A DNA stretch of 64,000 nt from Enterobacter sp. BIGb0383 (GCF_003751845.1 NZ_RJKQ01000002.1:434001-498000); one strand, 5' to 3'. Numbered from the stretch's first letter, positions 17,958 through 27,027 are shown. Notes: generated by a model not told the origin, from the sequence alone. Numbers and translations: made by a program.

Positions 17958-19025
17958 ATGAACCAGAAATATATGATTTACATGTACCTGCTGAAAGCCC
18001 GAACCTTTATCGCCCTGCTGCTGGTGATCGGCTTCTTCAGCGTGATGGTACCGAACTTCCTGACGCCGTCGAACCTGCTGATCATGACCCAGCACGTGGC
18101 GATCACCGGCCTGCTGGCGATTGGCATGACCCTGGTGATCCTCACCGGTGGGATCGATCTCTCCGTCGGCGCGGTCGCCGGGATCTGCGGTATGGTCGCC
18201 GGTGCGTTGCTGACCAACGGCCTGCCGCTGTGGAACGGCAGCATCATTTTCTTTAACGTCCCGGAAGTGATTGCCCTGGTCGCACTGTTCGGTATCTTCG
18301 CCGGGTTTATCAACGGGGCGGTGGTGACTCGCTTTGGCGTCGCGCCGTTTATTTGTACCCTCGGCATGATGTACGTCGCTCGCGGTTCAGCCCTGCTGTT
18401 TAACGACGGCAGCACCTACGCCAATCTCAACGGTATCGAAGCGCTGGGCAATACCGGTTTTGCCACCCTGGGTTCCGGCACCCTGCTGGGCGTCTATATC
18501 CCTATCTGGCTGATGATCGGCTTCCTGGTGCTGGGCTTCTGGCTGACCACCAAAACGCCGCTGGGCCGCTATATCTACGCCATCGGCGGCAATGAATCCG
18601 CCGCCCGTCTGGCCGGTGTGCCCATTATTAAAACCAAAATCTTCGTCTATGCCTTTTCCGGGCTCTGTGCCGCGCTGGTCGGACTGGTCGTGGCCTCGCA
18701 GCTGCAAACCGCCCACCCGATGACCGGCAATATGTTCGAAATGGACGCCATTGGCGCAACGGTGCTCGGCGGCACAGCGCTGGCGGGCGGTCGCGGGCGG
18801 GTTTCCGGGTCGATTATCGGGGCCTTCGTCATCGTTTTCCTTGCCGACGGCATGGTGATGATGGGCGTCAGCGACTTCTGGCAGATGGTGATTAAGGGCG
18901 TGGTGATCGTCACCGCCGTCATCGTCGACCAGTTCCAGCAGCGCCTGCAAAACAAGGTCATCCTGCTGCGCCGCCACGACGAAAAAATGGCGGCAGCGCC
19001 CTCTTCGGAAGCGACGCCGGGTTAA
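17958..19025 (+). CDS. RbsC-like sugar ABC transporter permease
   Basis: This 355-aa hydrophobic protein is a BPD_transp_2 family permease like RbsC. Conserved segments are AITGLLAIGMTLVILTGGIDLSVGAV, FGVAPFICTLGMMYVARG, YAIGGNESAARLAGVP and DAIGATVLGGTALAGGRGRVSGSIIGA. It forms the channel of the importer with the two-domain ATPase. A GC-rich hairpin and then the first dehydrogenase gene follow on the same strand. Confidence 0.94.
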   Translation: MNQKYMIYMYLLKARTFIALLLVIGFFSVMVPNFLTPSNLLIMTQHVAITGLLAIGMTLVILTGGIDLSVGAVAGICGMVAGALLTNGLPLWNGSIIFFNVPEVIALVALFGIFAGFINGAVVTRFGVAPFICTLGMMYVARGSALLFNDGSTYANLNGIEALGNTGFATLGSGTLLGVYIPIWLMIGFLVLGFWLTTKTPLGRYIYAIGGNESAARLAGVPIIKTKIFVYAFSGLCAALVGLVVASQLQTAHPMTGNMFEMDAIGATVLGGTALAGGRGRVSGSIIGAFVIVFLADGMVMMGVSDFWQMVIKGVVIVTAVIVDQFQQRLQNKVILLRRHDEKMAAAPSSEATPG

Positions 19026-19037
19026 CACGCTATTTTA

Positions 19038-19057
19038 CCGGGCGCGGGCGCGCCCGG
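19038..19057 (+). terminator. Intercistronic GC hairpin between permease and dehydrogenase genes
   Basis: CCGGGCGCG and CGCGCCCGG are complementary arms separated by GG. No U-tract follows; the ribosome site GGAAGGAG comes next. It is the second stem-loop placed between cistrons of this operon. Confidence 0.5.
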
Positions 19058-19082
19058 ACTCTTTAAAGGAAGGAGCACGTTC

Positions 19083-19880
19083 ATGCAACGAAACTTTGAG
19101 CAAAAAACCGTGGTGATCACCGGAGCCTGTCGCGGAATTGGGGCCGGGATCGCCGAGCGCTTTGCCCGCGATGGCGCACGCCTGGTGATGGTGTCCAACG
19201 CTGCACGGGTCCATGACACGGCGGAGAGCCTGCGTCAGCGTTACCATGCCGATATCCTCTCCCTTGAGGTGGATGTCACCGATGAAGCCCAGGTGCAGGA
19301 TCTCTATGCCCAGGCCGCCGCACGCTTTGGCACTATCGACGTCTCGATCCAGAACGCTGGCGTGATCACCATCGACTACTTCGACAAGATGCCGAAGGCC
19401 GATTTTGACAAGGTGCTGGCCGTAAATACCACCGGCGTCTGGCTCTGCTGTCGTGAAGCGGCGAAATATATGGTCAAGCAGAACCAGGGCTGCCTGATTA
19501 ACACCTCTTCCGGCCAGGGCCGCCAGGGCTTTATCTACACCCCGCACTATGCCGCCAGCAAAATGGGTGTTATCGGCATCACTCAGAGCCTGTCTCAGGA
19601 GCTGGCACCCTGGAATATCACGGTAAACGCCTTCTGTCCGGGCATTATCGAAAGCGAAATGTGGGACTACAACGATCGCGTCTGGGGGGAAATTCTCAGC
19701 ACCGACGAAAAACGCTACGGCAAAGGTGAGCTGATGGCCGAATGGGTAGAAGGCATTCCCTTAAAACGCGCCGGAAAACCGGAAGACGTCGCCGGGCTGG
19801 TCGCCTTCCTGGCCTCTGACGACGCCCGCTATATCACCGGCCAGACCATTAACGTTGACGGCGGCCTGATCATGTCCTGA
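19083..19880 (+). CDS. Short-chain dehydrogenase/reductase (polyol dehydrogenase-like)
   Basis: This 265-aa classical SDR has the NAD(P)-binding TGACRGIGAG near residue 13, the structural NAG in QNAGV, and the catalytic Ser and Tyr-x3-Lys in NTSSGQGRQG and HYAASKMG. The C-terminus ITGQTINVDGGLIMS is typical of the family. It resembles sorbitol/galactitol-type 2-dehydrogenases. In this operon it should oxidise an imported polyol to a ketose or act on a stereoisomer of the substrate of the next gene. Cofactor preference and substrate are not evident. It lies 41 nt before the second SDR. Confidence 0.88.
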   Translation: MQRNFEQKTVVITGACRGIGAGIAERFARDGARLVMVSNAARVHDTAESLRQRYHADILSLEVDVTDEAQVQDLYAQAAARFGTIDVSIQNAGVITIDYFDKMPKADFDKVLAVNTTGVWLCCREAAKYMVKQNQGCLINTSSGQGRQGFIYTPHYAASKMGVIGITQSLSQELAPWNITVNAFCPGIIESEMWDYNDRVWGEILSTDEKRYGKGELMAEWVEGIPLKRAGKPEDVAGLVAFLASDDARYITGQTINVDGGLIMS

Positions 19881-19921
19881 CGGACCCTGCTCATCTGCAA
19901 CGCCATTAAGGAACGCAATAA

Positions 19922-20707
19922 ATGATTGCCAAAAACTTCTCACAGGAACTCTTTAGCCTCAGTCAGCGGGTCGCCTTTGTTACGGGCGCGGGTAGCGGTA
20001 TCGGCCAGACCATTGCCTGCGCGCTGGCCAGCGCCGGGGCGAAGGTGGTGTGTTTCGACGTGCGTGAAGACGGCGGACTGCGCGACACCGTTAAGCATAT
20101 TACCGATATCGGCGGTGAAGCCAGCCTGTTTACCGGCGATGTCCGCCAGCTTAGTCATCTTCGTGACGCGGTTGCTCAGGCGAAAAGCCAGTATGGTCGC
20201 CTCGATATTGCGGTGAATGCCGCGGGTATTGCCAACGCCAACCCGGCGCTGGAGATGGAAGCCGAGCAGTGGCAGCGGGTGATTGATATCAACCTGACCG
20301 GAGTATGGAATTCCTGTAAGGCCGAAGCGGAGCTGATGGCCGAATGCGGCGGCGGGTCGATTATCAATATCGCCTCCATGTCCGGGATTATCGTGAACCG
20401 GGGGCTGGAGCAGGCGCATTACAACAGTTCCAAAGCCGGCGTGATCCATCTGAGCAAAAGTCTGGCGATGGAGTGGGTCGATAAGCATATCCGCGTCAAC
20501 AGCATCAGCCCTGGCTATACCGCCACGCCGATGAACACCCGCCCGGAGATGGTACATCAGACCCGCGAGTTTGAAAGCCAGACCCCGATGCAGCGCATGG
20601 CAAAGGTCGAAGAGATGGCCGGTCCGGCGCTGTTCCTTGCCAGTGACGCGGCCTCGTTCTGCACCGGCGTTGACCTGGTGGTAGACGGCGGCTTTATCTG
20701 CTGGTAA
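19922..20707 (+). CDS. Short-chain dehydrogenase/reductase (arabinitol/threitol dehydrogenase-like)
   Basis: This 261-aa SDR carries TGAGSGIGQT near residue 21, NAAGIANANP, the catalytic Ser in NIASMSG and YNSSK for the Tyr-x3-Lys motif. Asp46 in FDVRED at the end of beta-2 suggests NAD rather than NADP use. The C-terminus FCTGVDLVVDGGFICW is typical of the family. The overall look is that of D-arabinitol/L-xylulose/D-threitol-type dehydrogenases. It is the last gene of the island operon and is followed by a terminator. Confidence 0.88.
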   Translation: MIAKNFSQELFSLSQRVAFVTGAGSGIGQTIACALASAGAKVVCFDVREDGGLRDTVKHITDIGGEASLFTGDVRQLSHLRDAVAQAKSQYGRLDIAVNAAGIANANPALEMEAEQWQRVIDINLTGVWNSCKAEAELMAECGGGSIINIASMSGIIVNRGLEQAHYNSSKAGVIHLSKSLAMEWVDKHIRVNSISPGYTATPMNTRPEMVHQTREFESQTPMQRMAKVEEMAGPALFLASDAASFCTGVDLVVDGGFICW

Positions 20708-20720
20708 TCGCTGCGCAAAC

Positions 20721-20746
20721 AGGCCGCACGTCGGTGCGGCCTTTCC
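20721..20746 (+). terminator. Rho-independent terminator after the polyol operon
   Basis: GGCCGCAC (20722-20729), loop GTCG, GTGCGGCC (20734-20741), followed by TTTCCC. The short T-run makes it a moderate terminator at the end of the operon and just before ybdK. Confidence 0.75.
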
Positions 20747-20785
20747 CACCTATACTAAAGCAAAACCCCCGACGCGAGCAGAACC

Positions 20786-21904
20786 ATGCCTCTACCCGAC
20801 TTCCACGTTTCAGATCCTTTTACCCTCGGTATTGAGCTGGAGCTGCAGGTGGTAAACCCACCGGGATACGATCTGAGTCAGGACTCTTCGGCGCTGATTG
20901 CGCGTCTTGCGGGTGAGATAAAAAGCGGCGAGGTTAAACACGACATTACCGAAAGTATGCTGGAGGTCGCGACCGGCGTCTGCCGCGATATTCATCAGGC
21001 CCATGCCCAGCTCAGCGCGATGCAGCATTCAATTCTGCGCGTGGCGGCTGAACGGCACGTCGGTATCTGTGGCGGCGGAACCCATCCGTTTCAGCAGTGG
21101 CAGCGTCAGGAAGTCTGCGCCAGCGAACGCTACCAGCACACTCTGGATATGTTTGGCTACCTGGTGCGCCAGTCGACGGTGTTTGGTCAGCATGTGCACG
21201 TCGGCTGTGCCAGCGGCGACGAGGCGATCTATCTGCTCCACGGCCTGTCACGCTTTGTACCGCACTTTATCGCGCTCAACGCCGCCTCGCCCTGGCTACA
21301 GGGAAGTGACAGCAGCTTTGACTGCGCCAGGCTAAACCTGTTTTCCGCCTTTCCCGACAACGGCCCGATGCCGTGGGTTGCAAACTGGGATGAGTTTCGC
21401 AGGCTGTTCCGCCAGCTGAGCTATACCAGCATGATCGACAGCATCAAGGATCTGCACTGGGACATTCGCCCCAGTCCGCATTTCGGTACCGTGGAAGTGA
21501 GAGTGATGGATACCCCGCTCACGATCGGGCGGGCCATCAGCATGGCGGGGTTTATTCAGACCCTCGCCCACTGGATTCTGGCAACCCGACCGTTTAAACA
21601 TCAGCCTGAAGATTATCTGCTGTATAAATTTAACCGTTATCAGGCGTGCCGCTTTGGATTACAGGGGATGCTAACGGATGTGCATACCGGCAACCAGCGC
21701 ACTATCGGAGAAGATCTTACTCATTTGCTGGAGAAACTCGACGCGTTCTCCGACACCTTTCACGCCGCCAGCGCCCTGGACGATATTGCCCGGCTGGTCA
21801 ACACCGCCGACAGCGAGGCAAAAAGAATGCGCGATTTTGTCAGCGACGGCGGCTCGCTGATCGGCCTGGTACAGCGGCACTGCGAAATCTGGGCGGCCGA
21901 TTAG
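20786..21904 (+). CDS. ybdK: Carboxylate-amine ligase YbdK (glutamate-cysteine ligase type 2 family)
   Basis: YbdK is an ATP-dependent carboxylate-amine ligase with weak gamma-glutamylcysteine synthetase activity reported in E. coli. The 372-aa protein aligns end to end with E. coli YbdK: MPLPDFHV and [19 protein letters not shown] at the N-terminus, [60 protein letters not shown] and [17 protein letters not shown]. In E. coli it lies near entD; here the bet and polyol loci separate the two. It is convergent with the P-type ATPase, with 15 nt between stops and no clear terminator. Confidence 0.95.
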   Translation: MPLPDFHVSDPFTLGIELELQVVNPPGYDLSQDSSALIARLAGEIKSGEVKHDITESMLEVATGVCRDIHQAHAQLSAMQHSILRVAAERHVGICGGGTHPFQQWQRQEVCASERYQHTLDMFGYLVRQSTVFGQHVHVGCASGDEAIYLLHGLSRFVPHFIALNAASPWLQGSDSSFDCARLNLFSAFPDNGPMPWVANWDEFRRLFRQLSYTSMIDSIKDLHWDIRPSPHFGTVEVRVMDTPLTIGRAISMAGFIQTLAHWILATRPFKHQPEDYLLYKFNRYQACRFGLQGMLTDVHTGNQRTIGEDLTHLLEKLDAFSDTFHAASALDDIARLVNTADSEAKRMRDFVSDGGSLIGLVQRHCEIWAAD

Positions 21905-21919
21905 CCGCCCCGTGTCACC

Positions 21920-24673
21920 TTATCTCGCACCTTCCCGAACCGCTCCGCCAATAGATGCGCCGGAATGGCACTGGCGGAACCGGCGCGTCAGCCGCTTCTC
22001 AATTTCAACGATAATGAACATCGCACCGGCAACGCCCAGAGTCAGCAGCCAGAACTTCAGCGGCAGCGCGGCGGTGCCAAACATGGACTGCATAAACGGC
22101 AGGTAGACAATCGCCAGCTGCAGCAGAAGCAGTACGCCGCTCACCAGCCAGATACCTTTGTTCTTCAGCAGGCCCGCGTTTAACGAGAAGCTGTCGCTGC
22201 TGCGGCAGTTGATCATATACACCCACTGCGCGGTCACCAGCATCTGCAACAGCACGGTGCGAATAAACTCCGGAGAATAGCCGCGAGGCTGCAGCCAGGC
22301 TTCAAGCATAAAGGCGCTGACGGCAATCATGGTCCCGACAAAGGCGACGCGCCAGATAGCAAATGCGTCCATCACATGGCGGCCGGCCTGCCGTGGCGGA
22401 CGATGCATGGCATTGCGCTCTGCCGCTTCGAAGGCCAGACCAAAGGAGAGCGTCACGGACGTCGCCATATTCATCCACAGGATCAATACCGGCGTCAGCG
22501 GAATAAGGTTGCCCATCAGCAGCGCGATAATAATCAGCAGCCCCTGCGCCAGGTTGGTCGGCATAATAAACAGGATGGTTTTTTTCAGGTTGTCGTAAAC
22601 CCGACGCCCCTCTTTAACCGAGCTGGCAATGGTCGCAAAGTTATCATCGGTGAGGACCATATCGGCAGCCTCTTTGGTGACTTCCGTCCCTTTGATGCCC
22701 ATCGCGATACCGACATCCGCCTGACGCAGGGCCGGGGCATCGTTAACGCCGTCGCCGGTCATTCCGACCACTTCACCGTTATCCTGCAGCGCTTTGACCA
22801 GACGCAGCTTATGTTCCGGGCTGGTACGGGCGAAGATATCGAATTCCAGCGCGGCTTTTGCCAGTTCGCCGTCGCTCATTTTCTCCAGCTCATAGCCGGT
22901 AACCGCCTGCTCGCTGTTGCCGATCCCCAGCATCTGTCCAATACTCATGGCCGTTTGCGGGTGATCCCCGGTGATCATTTTTACGCGAATACCGGCGGTC
23001 TGGCAGGCGTGAATAGCCTCAATGGCTTCAGGGCGCGGCGGATCCATCATCCCGGCGATGCCGAGGAAGATCAGACCGTTACGCAGACATTCGTGGGTCA
23101 GCGGACCCGCATCGGCCTCGGCGGGTTTACTGGCCGCAGCCACCATACGCAGACCCTGCCGCGCATAGCGCTCCATCTCAGCTTCCCAGTAATTTCGATC
23201 AAAAGGCGCAATCCCCTGCTTCGTTTGCTGCTGCTGACAGAGTGCAAAAATAACGTCCGGGGCACCGGTCACCAGCACCTGCTGCGCGTCGCCAATCTGA
23301 TGATGCGTCGCCATATATTTATACTGAGAATCAAACGGGATTTTGCTGACCAGCGACGTGCTCACCGATGCCAGTCCGGCCTTTGCCGCCAGGACCTTCA
23401 GCGCCCCTTCGGTTGGCCCGCCGCTGATCCCCCACAGGCCGCGCTCATCCTGAATAAGCTGGCTGTCGTTACAGAGATCGATAGTGCGCAGATAACTTTC
23501 CAGCAGCGTGCCCGACTGAACCTGGACCGGCTCGTCGCTGCCTTCAAGATAGAGATGTCCCTGCGGCTCATAGCTGTCACCGTCGACGCGATAGCGGCAG
23601 TCGGCGGTGATAATCGCTTTCACCGTCATTTCGTTCATCGTCAGGGTACCGGTTTTATCCGAGCAGACCACCGTCATCGCCCCCAGGGTTTCAACGGAAG
23701 GCAGCTTGCGGATAATGGCGCGCTTGCGGGACATCGCCTGGACGCCCAGCGACAGAATAATGGAGATAATTGCCGGCAGACCTTCAGGTACGGCCGCCAC
23801 GGCCAGGCTTATCAGCGATACCATCAGTTCACCGATGGGCATATCGCGGAACGCCAGGCTAAAGGCGAACAGCGCGCCCATCATGGCGAGGATAATATAG
23901 AAAATCGCTTTGCCCAGTTTATCCATCTGCACCAGCAGCGGCGTGCGGTGTTTTTCGATACCGGCCATCATCTGGTTGATATGGCCCAGCTCGGTCTCCT
24001 GACCGGTGGCAATCACCACGCCCATACCGCCACCCGCGCTGACGGTGGTCCCGGAGTAAAGTAAATTGGTCCGGTCACCGAGAGGCAGCTCCCCCACCAG
24101 CTGGCAGCTGTGCTTGTCGACCACCGTGGATTCGCCGGTCAGAATCGCTTCTTCGACCCGCAGGTTATGTGCTTCGATAATGCGCAGGTCGGCCGGAATG
24201 CGGTCCCCCGCGCGTAGTACCACAATATCGCCCGGCACCAGCTGGTGCGTTGGCACCGTTTCATGGCGGCCATTGCGCACCACGCGGGCGTCGCTGGAGA
24301 GCATATTGCGGATGCTCTTCAGCGATTTCTCCGCGCTGTTTTCCTGAATAAAGCCAATCATGGCGTTGATCACAGTCACACCGAGGATCACAAAAGTATC
24401 CACCCAGTGGCCCATGACCGCCTTGAGCGCCGCCGCGGCCAGCAGGACGTAGATCAGTACATCGTTAAAGTGGGAGAGAAAGCGCAGCCAGCCCGGCTTG
24501 CCTTTTTTTTCCGGCAGCGCGTTAGGGCCATACTGCGTCAGACGCTCTGCGGCTTGTGCCGGGGTCAGGCCATCCGGCTGGCTCTGGGTTTGCGCCAACA
24601 CCTGAGCCACAGTCTGCTGATACGCATGGCCGGAATGCGCTTCGCCAGCCGAAGTTATATTTCTTTTGGTCAA
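21920..24673 (-). CDS. P2-type cation-transporting ATPase
   Basis: This 917-aa inner-membrane pump has all P-type ATPase landmarks: an N-terminal cation-ATPase domain (TPAQAAERLTQYGPNALPE), TGES in the actuator domain, PEGLPA in the M4 helix, the phosphorylated Asp in CSDKTGTLT, MITGDHPQTA and TGDGVNDAPALRQADVGIAMG. The C-terminal region has the membrane helices of P2 calcium/sodium-type pumps (NLIPLTPVLILWMNMATSV). The exact ion is unclear: MgtA-like, calcium and sodium/potassium pumps share these motifs. The gene is absent between ybdK and ybdJ in E. coli as I recall it, so it is an insertion. A divergent 36-aa membrane peptide gene lies upstream. Confidence 0.9.
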   Translation of the reverse strand: MTKRNITSAGEAHSGHAYQQTVAQVLAQTQSQPDGLTPAQAAERLTQYGPNALPEKKGKPGWLRFLSHFNDVLIYVLLAAAALKAVMGHWVDTFVILGVTVINAMIGFIQENSAEKSLKSIRNMLSSDARVVRNGRHETVPTHQLVPGDIVVLRAGDRIPADLRIIEAHNLRVEEAILTGESTVVDKHSCQLVGELPLGDRTNLLYSGTTVSAGGGMGVVIATGQETELGHINQMMAGIEKHRTPLLVQMDKLGKAIFYIILAMMGALFAFSLAFRDMPIGELMVSLISLAVAAVPEGLPAIISIILSLGVQAMSRKRAIIRKLPSVETLGAMTVVCSDKTGTLTMNEMTVKAIITADCRYRVDGDSYEPQGHLYLEGSDEPVQVQSGTLLESYLRTIDLCNDSQLIQDERGLWGISGGPTEGALKVLAAKAGLASVSTSLVSKIPFDSQYKYMATHHQIGDAQQVLVTGAPDVIFALCQQQQTKQGIAPFDRNYWEAEMERYARQGLRMVAAASKPAEADAGPLTHECLRNGLIFLGIAGMMDPPRPEAIEAIHACQTAGIRVKMITGDHPQTAMSIGQMLGIGNSEQAVTGYELEKMSDGELAKAALEFDIFARTSPEHKLRLVKALQDNGEVVGMTGDGVNDAPALRQADVGIAMGIKGTEVTKEAADMVLTDDNFATIASSVKEGRRVYDNLKKTILFIMPTNLAQGLLIIIALLMGNLIPLTPVLILWMNMATSVTLSFGLAFEAAERNAMHRPPRQAGRHVMDAFAIWRVAFVGTMIAVSAFMLEAWLQPRGYSPEFIRTVLLQMLVTAQWVYMINCRSSDSFSLNAGLLKNKGIWLVSGVLLLLQLAIVYLPFMQSMFGTAALPLKFWLLTLGVAGAMFIIVEIEKRLTRRFRQCHSGASIGGAVREGAR

Positions 24674-24733
24674 GGTGGGATTTCCTTTTACAAGTCCGTG
24701 GGGTGAAAGCCAGAATTCGTTTCCGGCCTATAA

Positions 24734-24749
24734 CATCTATATTTAGATG
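24734..24749. promoter_or_regulatory. Inverted repeat in the ATPase/small-peptide divergent region
   Basis: CATCTA-TATT-TAGATG is a perfect 6-bp inverted repeat, 61 nt upstream of the ATPase start, in a gene-free 211-nt gap (24674-24884). It could be an operator of an unknown regulator. I recognise no named consensus. Confidence 0.35.
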
Positions 24750-24884
24750 CCGTTTATTTTGTCGCTACGAAAATTGATCAAACGCAACTAAATTAGCAGT
24801 AACATCATCAACACTGACGTCATAAAACATTTAATGCGTTAATCATACCCACTATTTTTAAACCTCAACTAAACGAGGAAATAT

Positions 24885-24995
24885 ATGTCTGGAATCTATC
24901 GCGGACGCCGACTGGCGCTGTACATCCTGCTTGCAATCCTGATCGCCACCCTGGTCGGGTACAGTACTTATACTTTTGTCAGTTTTATGGGATAA
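24885..24995 (+). CDS. 36-aa predicted single-pass membrane peptide
   Basis: ATG at 24885 with GAGG at 24875-24878 (6-nt spacing) opens a 36-codon frame. The product starts MSGIYRGRRLALYILLAILI and continues with a hydrophobic helix (residues about 10-34) ending FVSFMG. The charged N-terminus (three Arg) followed by one hydrophobic span fits a single-pass inner-membrane peptide. I do not recognise it. It is divergent from the P-type ATPase; small peptides such as MgtS and MgtR act on MgtA/MgtB pumps, so a regulatory role is possible but is inference only. The good ribosome site is the main evidence that it is real. Confidence 0.5.
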   Translation: MSGIYRGRRLALYILLAILIATLVGYSTYTFVSFMG

Positions 24996-25133
24996 AAAAA
25001 CAGACAGCTTTACATCAGCTATTTAATTATTTAATAAATGTATTTATTCAATATTAATTAGCAGGCCGAATTCTGTCTTTTAATATACCAGGGAAGGGTT
25101 ACTGTTATATCGTCAATGTCCCATATTGCGTTA

Positions 25134-25166
25134 TCCGGGAAATTCCCGGACAATGGCTTTTTTAAC
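25134..25166 (+). terminator. Terminator-like hairpin upstream of ybdJ
   Basis: TCCGGGAA-A-TTCCCGGA (25134-25150) is a near-perfect palindrome, followed after CAATGGC by a run of six T. It may end transcription from the small gene at 24885 or attenuate ybdJ. Confidence 0.4.
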
Positions 25167-25183
25167 TGACGATTAACATAACG

Positions 25184-25426
25184 ATGAAACACCCGCAAGA
25201 AGCCCTAATCACCGCCGCCGGGATCCTGATGATGGCATTTCTGTCGTGCCTGCTGCTGCCCGCGCCTTCGCTCGGGATTGTGCTGGCGCAAAAGCTGGTT
25301 GAAACCCTCCATCTGATGGATCTCAACCAGCTCTACACGATCCTGTTCTGCCTGTGGTTTGTGTTGCTGGGCGCTATCGAATATTTCGTCCTGCGCTTTG
25401 TCTGGCGGCGCTGGTTTGCCGTTTAA
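25184..25426 (+). CDS. ybdJ: YbdJ, DUF1158 membrane protein
   Basis: This 80-aa protein aligns throughout with E. coli YbdJ (MKHP..., TAAGILMMAFLSCLLLPAP, HLMDLNQLYTILFCLWF, LGAIEYFVLRFVWRRWF). It has two predicted membrane helices, at about residues 9-33 and 48-70. Its function is unknown. In E. coli it sits between ybdK and ybdF; here a cation ATPase lies on one side and a siderophore module on the other. Its TAA stop (25424-25426) overlaps the TAA stop of the convergent esterase gene (25423-25425). Confidence 0.92.
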   Translation: MKHPQEALITAAGILMMAFLSCLLLPAPSLGIVLAQKLVETLHLMDLNQLYTILFCLWFVLLGAIEYFVLRFVWRRWFAV

Positions 25427-26991
25427 CGACGGATGGATTTTACTCCGGTAAAATCGCGCATCCCCTGCACCAGCGCCTCGCACCAGACGGCATAGTCATG
25501 ACCGCCGGAGGAGGGATGGAAGCTCACCTGATAGCCCTTATCCCGCAGCACTTTTTCGAAATCGAGGGTGTTGCGGTAAATCCCGCCGTTCGGCCCGTGG
25601 GTTTCAAATCGTCCTGCCTGTAGCCAGAAACGCACCGGATAACGCGGCGACTGTTGATACTGCTGCGTCAGCCAGCCCGGCGCTTCCCCTTTCGGAGCCC
25701 ACCAGTAAGAGCCGGAAAGGCTCAGCACGTTGCCAAACAGGCGTGGATAGCGCAGCGCCACCCAGGAAGAGGCCAGCCCGCCGTAGCTCGACCCGGCCAG
25801 CACCGTTTTTTGCCGCTGCAGCGCGACGCCCTGCTGACGCAGCCACGGTAGCAGTTCATGGGCCATAAAGTCGGCGAAATCAGGATTGGGCGGCAGCTCT
25901 TTTGCCCGCCGGGCGTGATCCAGGCTGTCGATAAAGACCACGTTGACCGGCGGCAGCAGATGGCGGGCAATCAGGCCATCCAGCAGGTTCGCGATATGGT
26001 ACTCATCCTGGTAGGTTTTCCCGTCGAATAACAGTAGCGTCCAGCGCGCAGGCTGGGCCATACGCGGACGATAGATAGCGACTTCCCGGCTATTGCCGAG
26101 CCGCTCGCTGCGCAGCATCTGACGGCTAAGGCTACCGTGGTTCAGCGGGCGGGAAAGTGCCTCGGTGGTGCAGTAGCGGGTAGGATCGAGTGCCAGCAGC
26201 GAGGAACGATTCCAGCGATCGCTTCCGGTCGCGCTCAGGGATCGGGGATTAAGCGGATCGGCCTGGGCGCTGACCAGAATAGCCCGTCGCTGGTCACGCG
26301 GCGTACCCTCAACCCGTGGCACATCGGGCGCCAGCTTGTACTGCATCACCGTGTCGGCTGGCACCACATAGCTACGGAACCAGATATCCGACTGGCCCAG
26401 GCGAAAAAGCGGATCGTGATCGCCCGCGGGCGATCCCAGAATAAAGACGTTGTTACGTGCGCCGCGCCACAGGAAGGTAATACGCTTATGGTCGGCATCG
26501 ACCGGCTCCACCATCGGTGTGCCCTGCGCTTTACGGGTACGCCAGAAGGCGTCGGTGTTGCCACCCGCCGCCAGCTCGTGCAGTACCCGCTGAAGCGTCG
26601 GACTGATAGGATCAAGGCTTTGCGTACGCGCCAGAGAAGAGGTTTCCCCGATCCGCCACTGGAAGCGCCAGCGCCCCCCTTCCTTTCCTTTCAGTACCAG
26701 CGTGGAAGGCTGATTCACCGGCAGTGCAAACAGCAGCGTCTGCTCACCGTCCACCGGTCCGGCATCCACCAGCGTACGCAGCCGACGATTCTTGTCGTCA
26801 AGCAGATGGGCATCCGTCACCCCGACCAGCGTGGCTGAGACATAGTTCTCTCCCAGAGTCGGCAGTTCAAAACAGATCTCGCCGCTGGCATCAAACTTCC
26901 CCTGGAGATCGCCCTGTAGAACGGGTGATTCACAGGCCATCGCCAGAGCCGGTATGGCACTCACCCCAAACACTAAATCACGCCACGCCAT
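25423..26991 (-). CDS. Exported Fes/IroE-like siderophore esterase
   Basis: This 522-aa protein belongs to the enterochelin-esterase family. An N-terminal Fes-type beta domain (PVDADHKRITFLWRGARNNVFI, PLFRLGQSDIWFRSYVVPADT) is followed by an esterase D-type alpha/beta hydrolase domain with the nucleophile in LAGSSYGGLASSW and the catalytic histidine in SSGGHDYAVW. Unlike Fes, it begins with a short signal-like sequence (MAWRDLVFGVSAIPALAMA, with Cys next), so it is probably periplasmic. I chose ATG 26991 because the coding character starts there; AGGGAG lies 12 nt upstream, which is long. It is divergent from a TonB siderophore receptor, with a Fur-like box between. It likely hydrolyses a siderophore ester after uptake. 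Confidence 0.82.
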   Translation of the reverse strand: MAWRDLVFGVSAIPALAMACESPVLQGDLQGKFDASGEICFELPTLGENYVSATLVGVTDAHLLDDKNRRLRTLVDAGPVDGEQTLLFALPVNQPSTLVLKGKEGGRWRFQWRIGETSSLARTQSLDPISPTLQRVLHELAAGGNTDAFWRTRKAQGTPMVEPVDADHKRITFLWRGARNNVFILGSPAGDHDPLFRLGQSDIWFRSYVVPADTVMQYKLAPDVPRVEGTPRDQRRAILVSAQADPLNPRSLSATGSDRWNRSSLLALDPTRYCTTEALSRPLNHGSLSRQMLRSERLGNSREVAIYRPRMAQPARWTLLLFDGKTYQDEYHIANLLDGLIARHLLPPVNVVFIDSLDHARRAKELPPNPDFADFMAHELLPWLRQQGVALQRQKTVLAGSSYGGLASSWVALRYPRLFGNVLSLSGSYWWAPKGEAPGWLTQQYQQSPRYPVRFWLQAGRFETHGPNGGIYRNTLDFEKVLRDKGYQVSFHPSSGGHDYAVWCEALVQGMRDFTGVKSIRR

Positions 26992-27027
26992 CTTGTTGAC
27001 CCGCTCCCTCTGACATTTGTTAACAAC

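Noticed and set aside
22376-24064. Long open frame on the plus strand opposite the P-type ATPase
   Set aside because: It is antisense to a gene with all P-type motifs and has His/Arg/Gln-rich composition typical of a GC-rich shadow frame.
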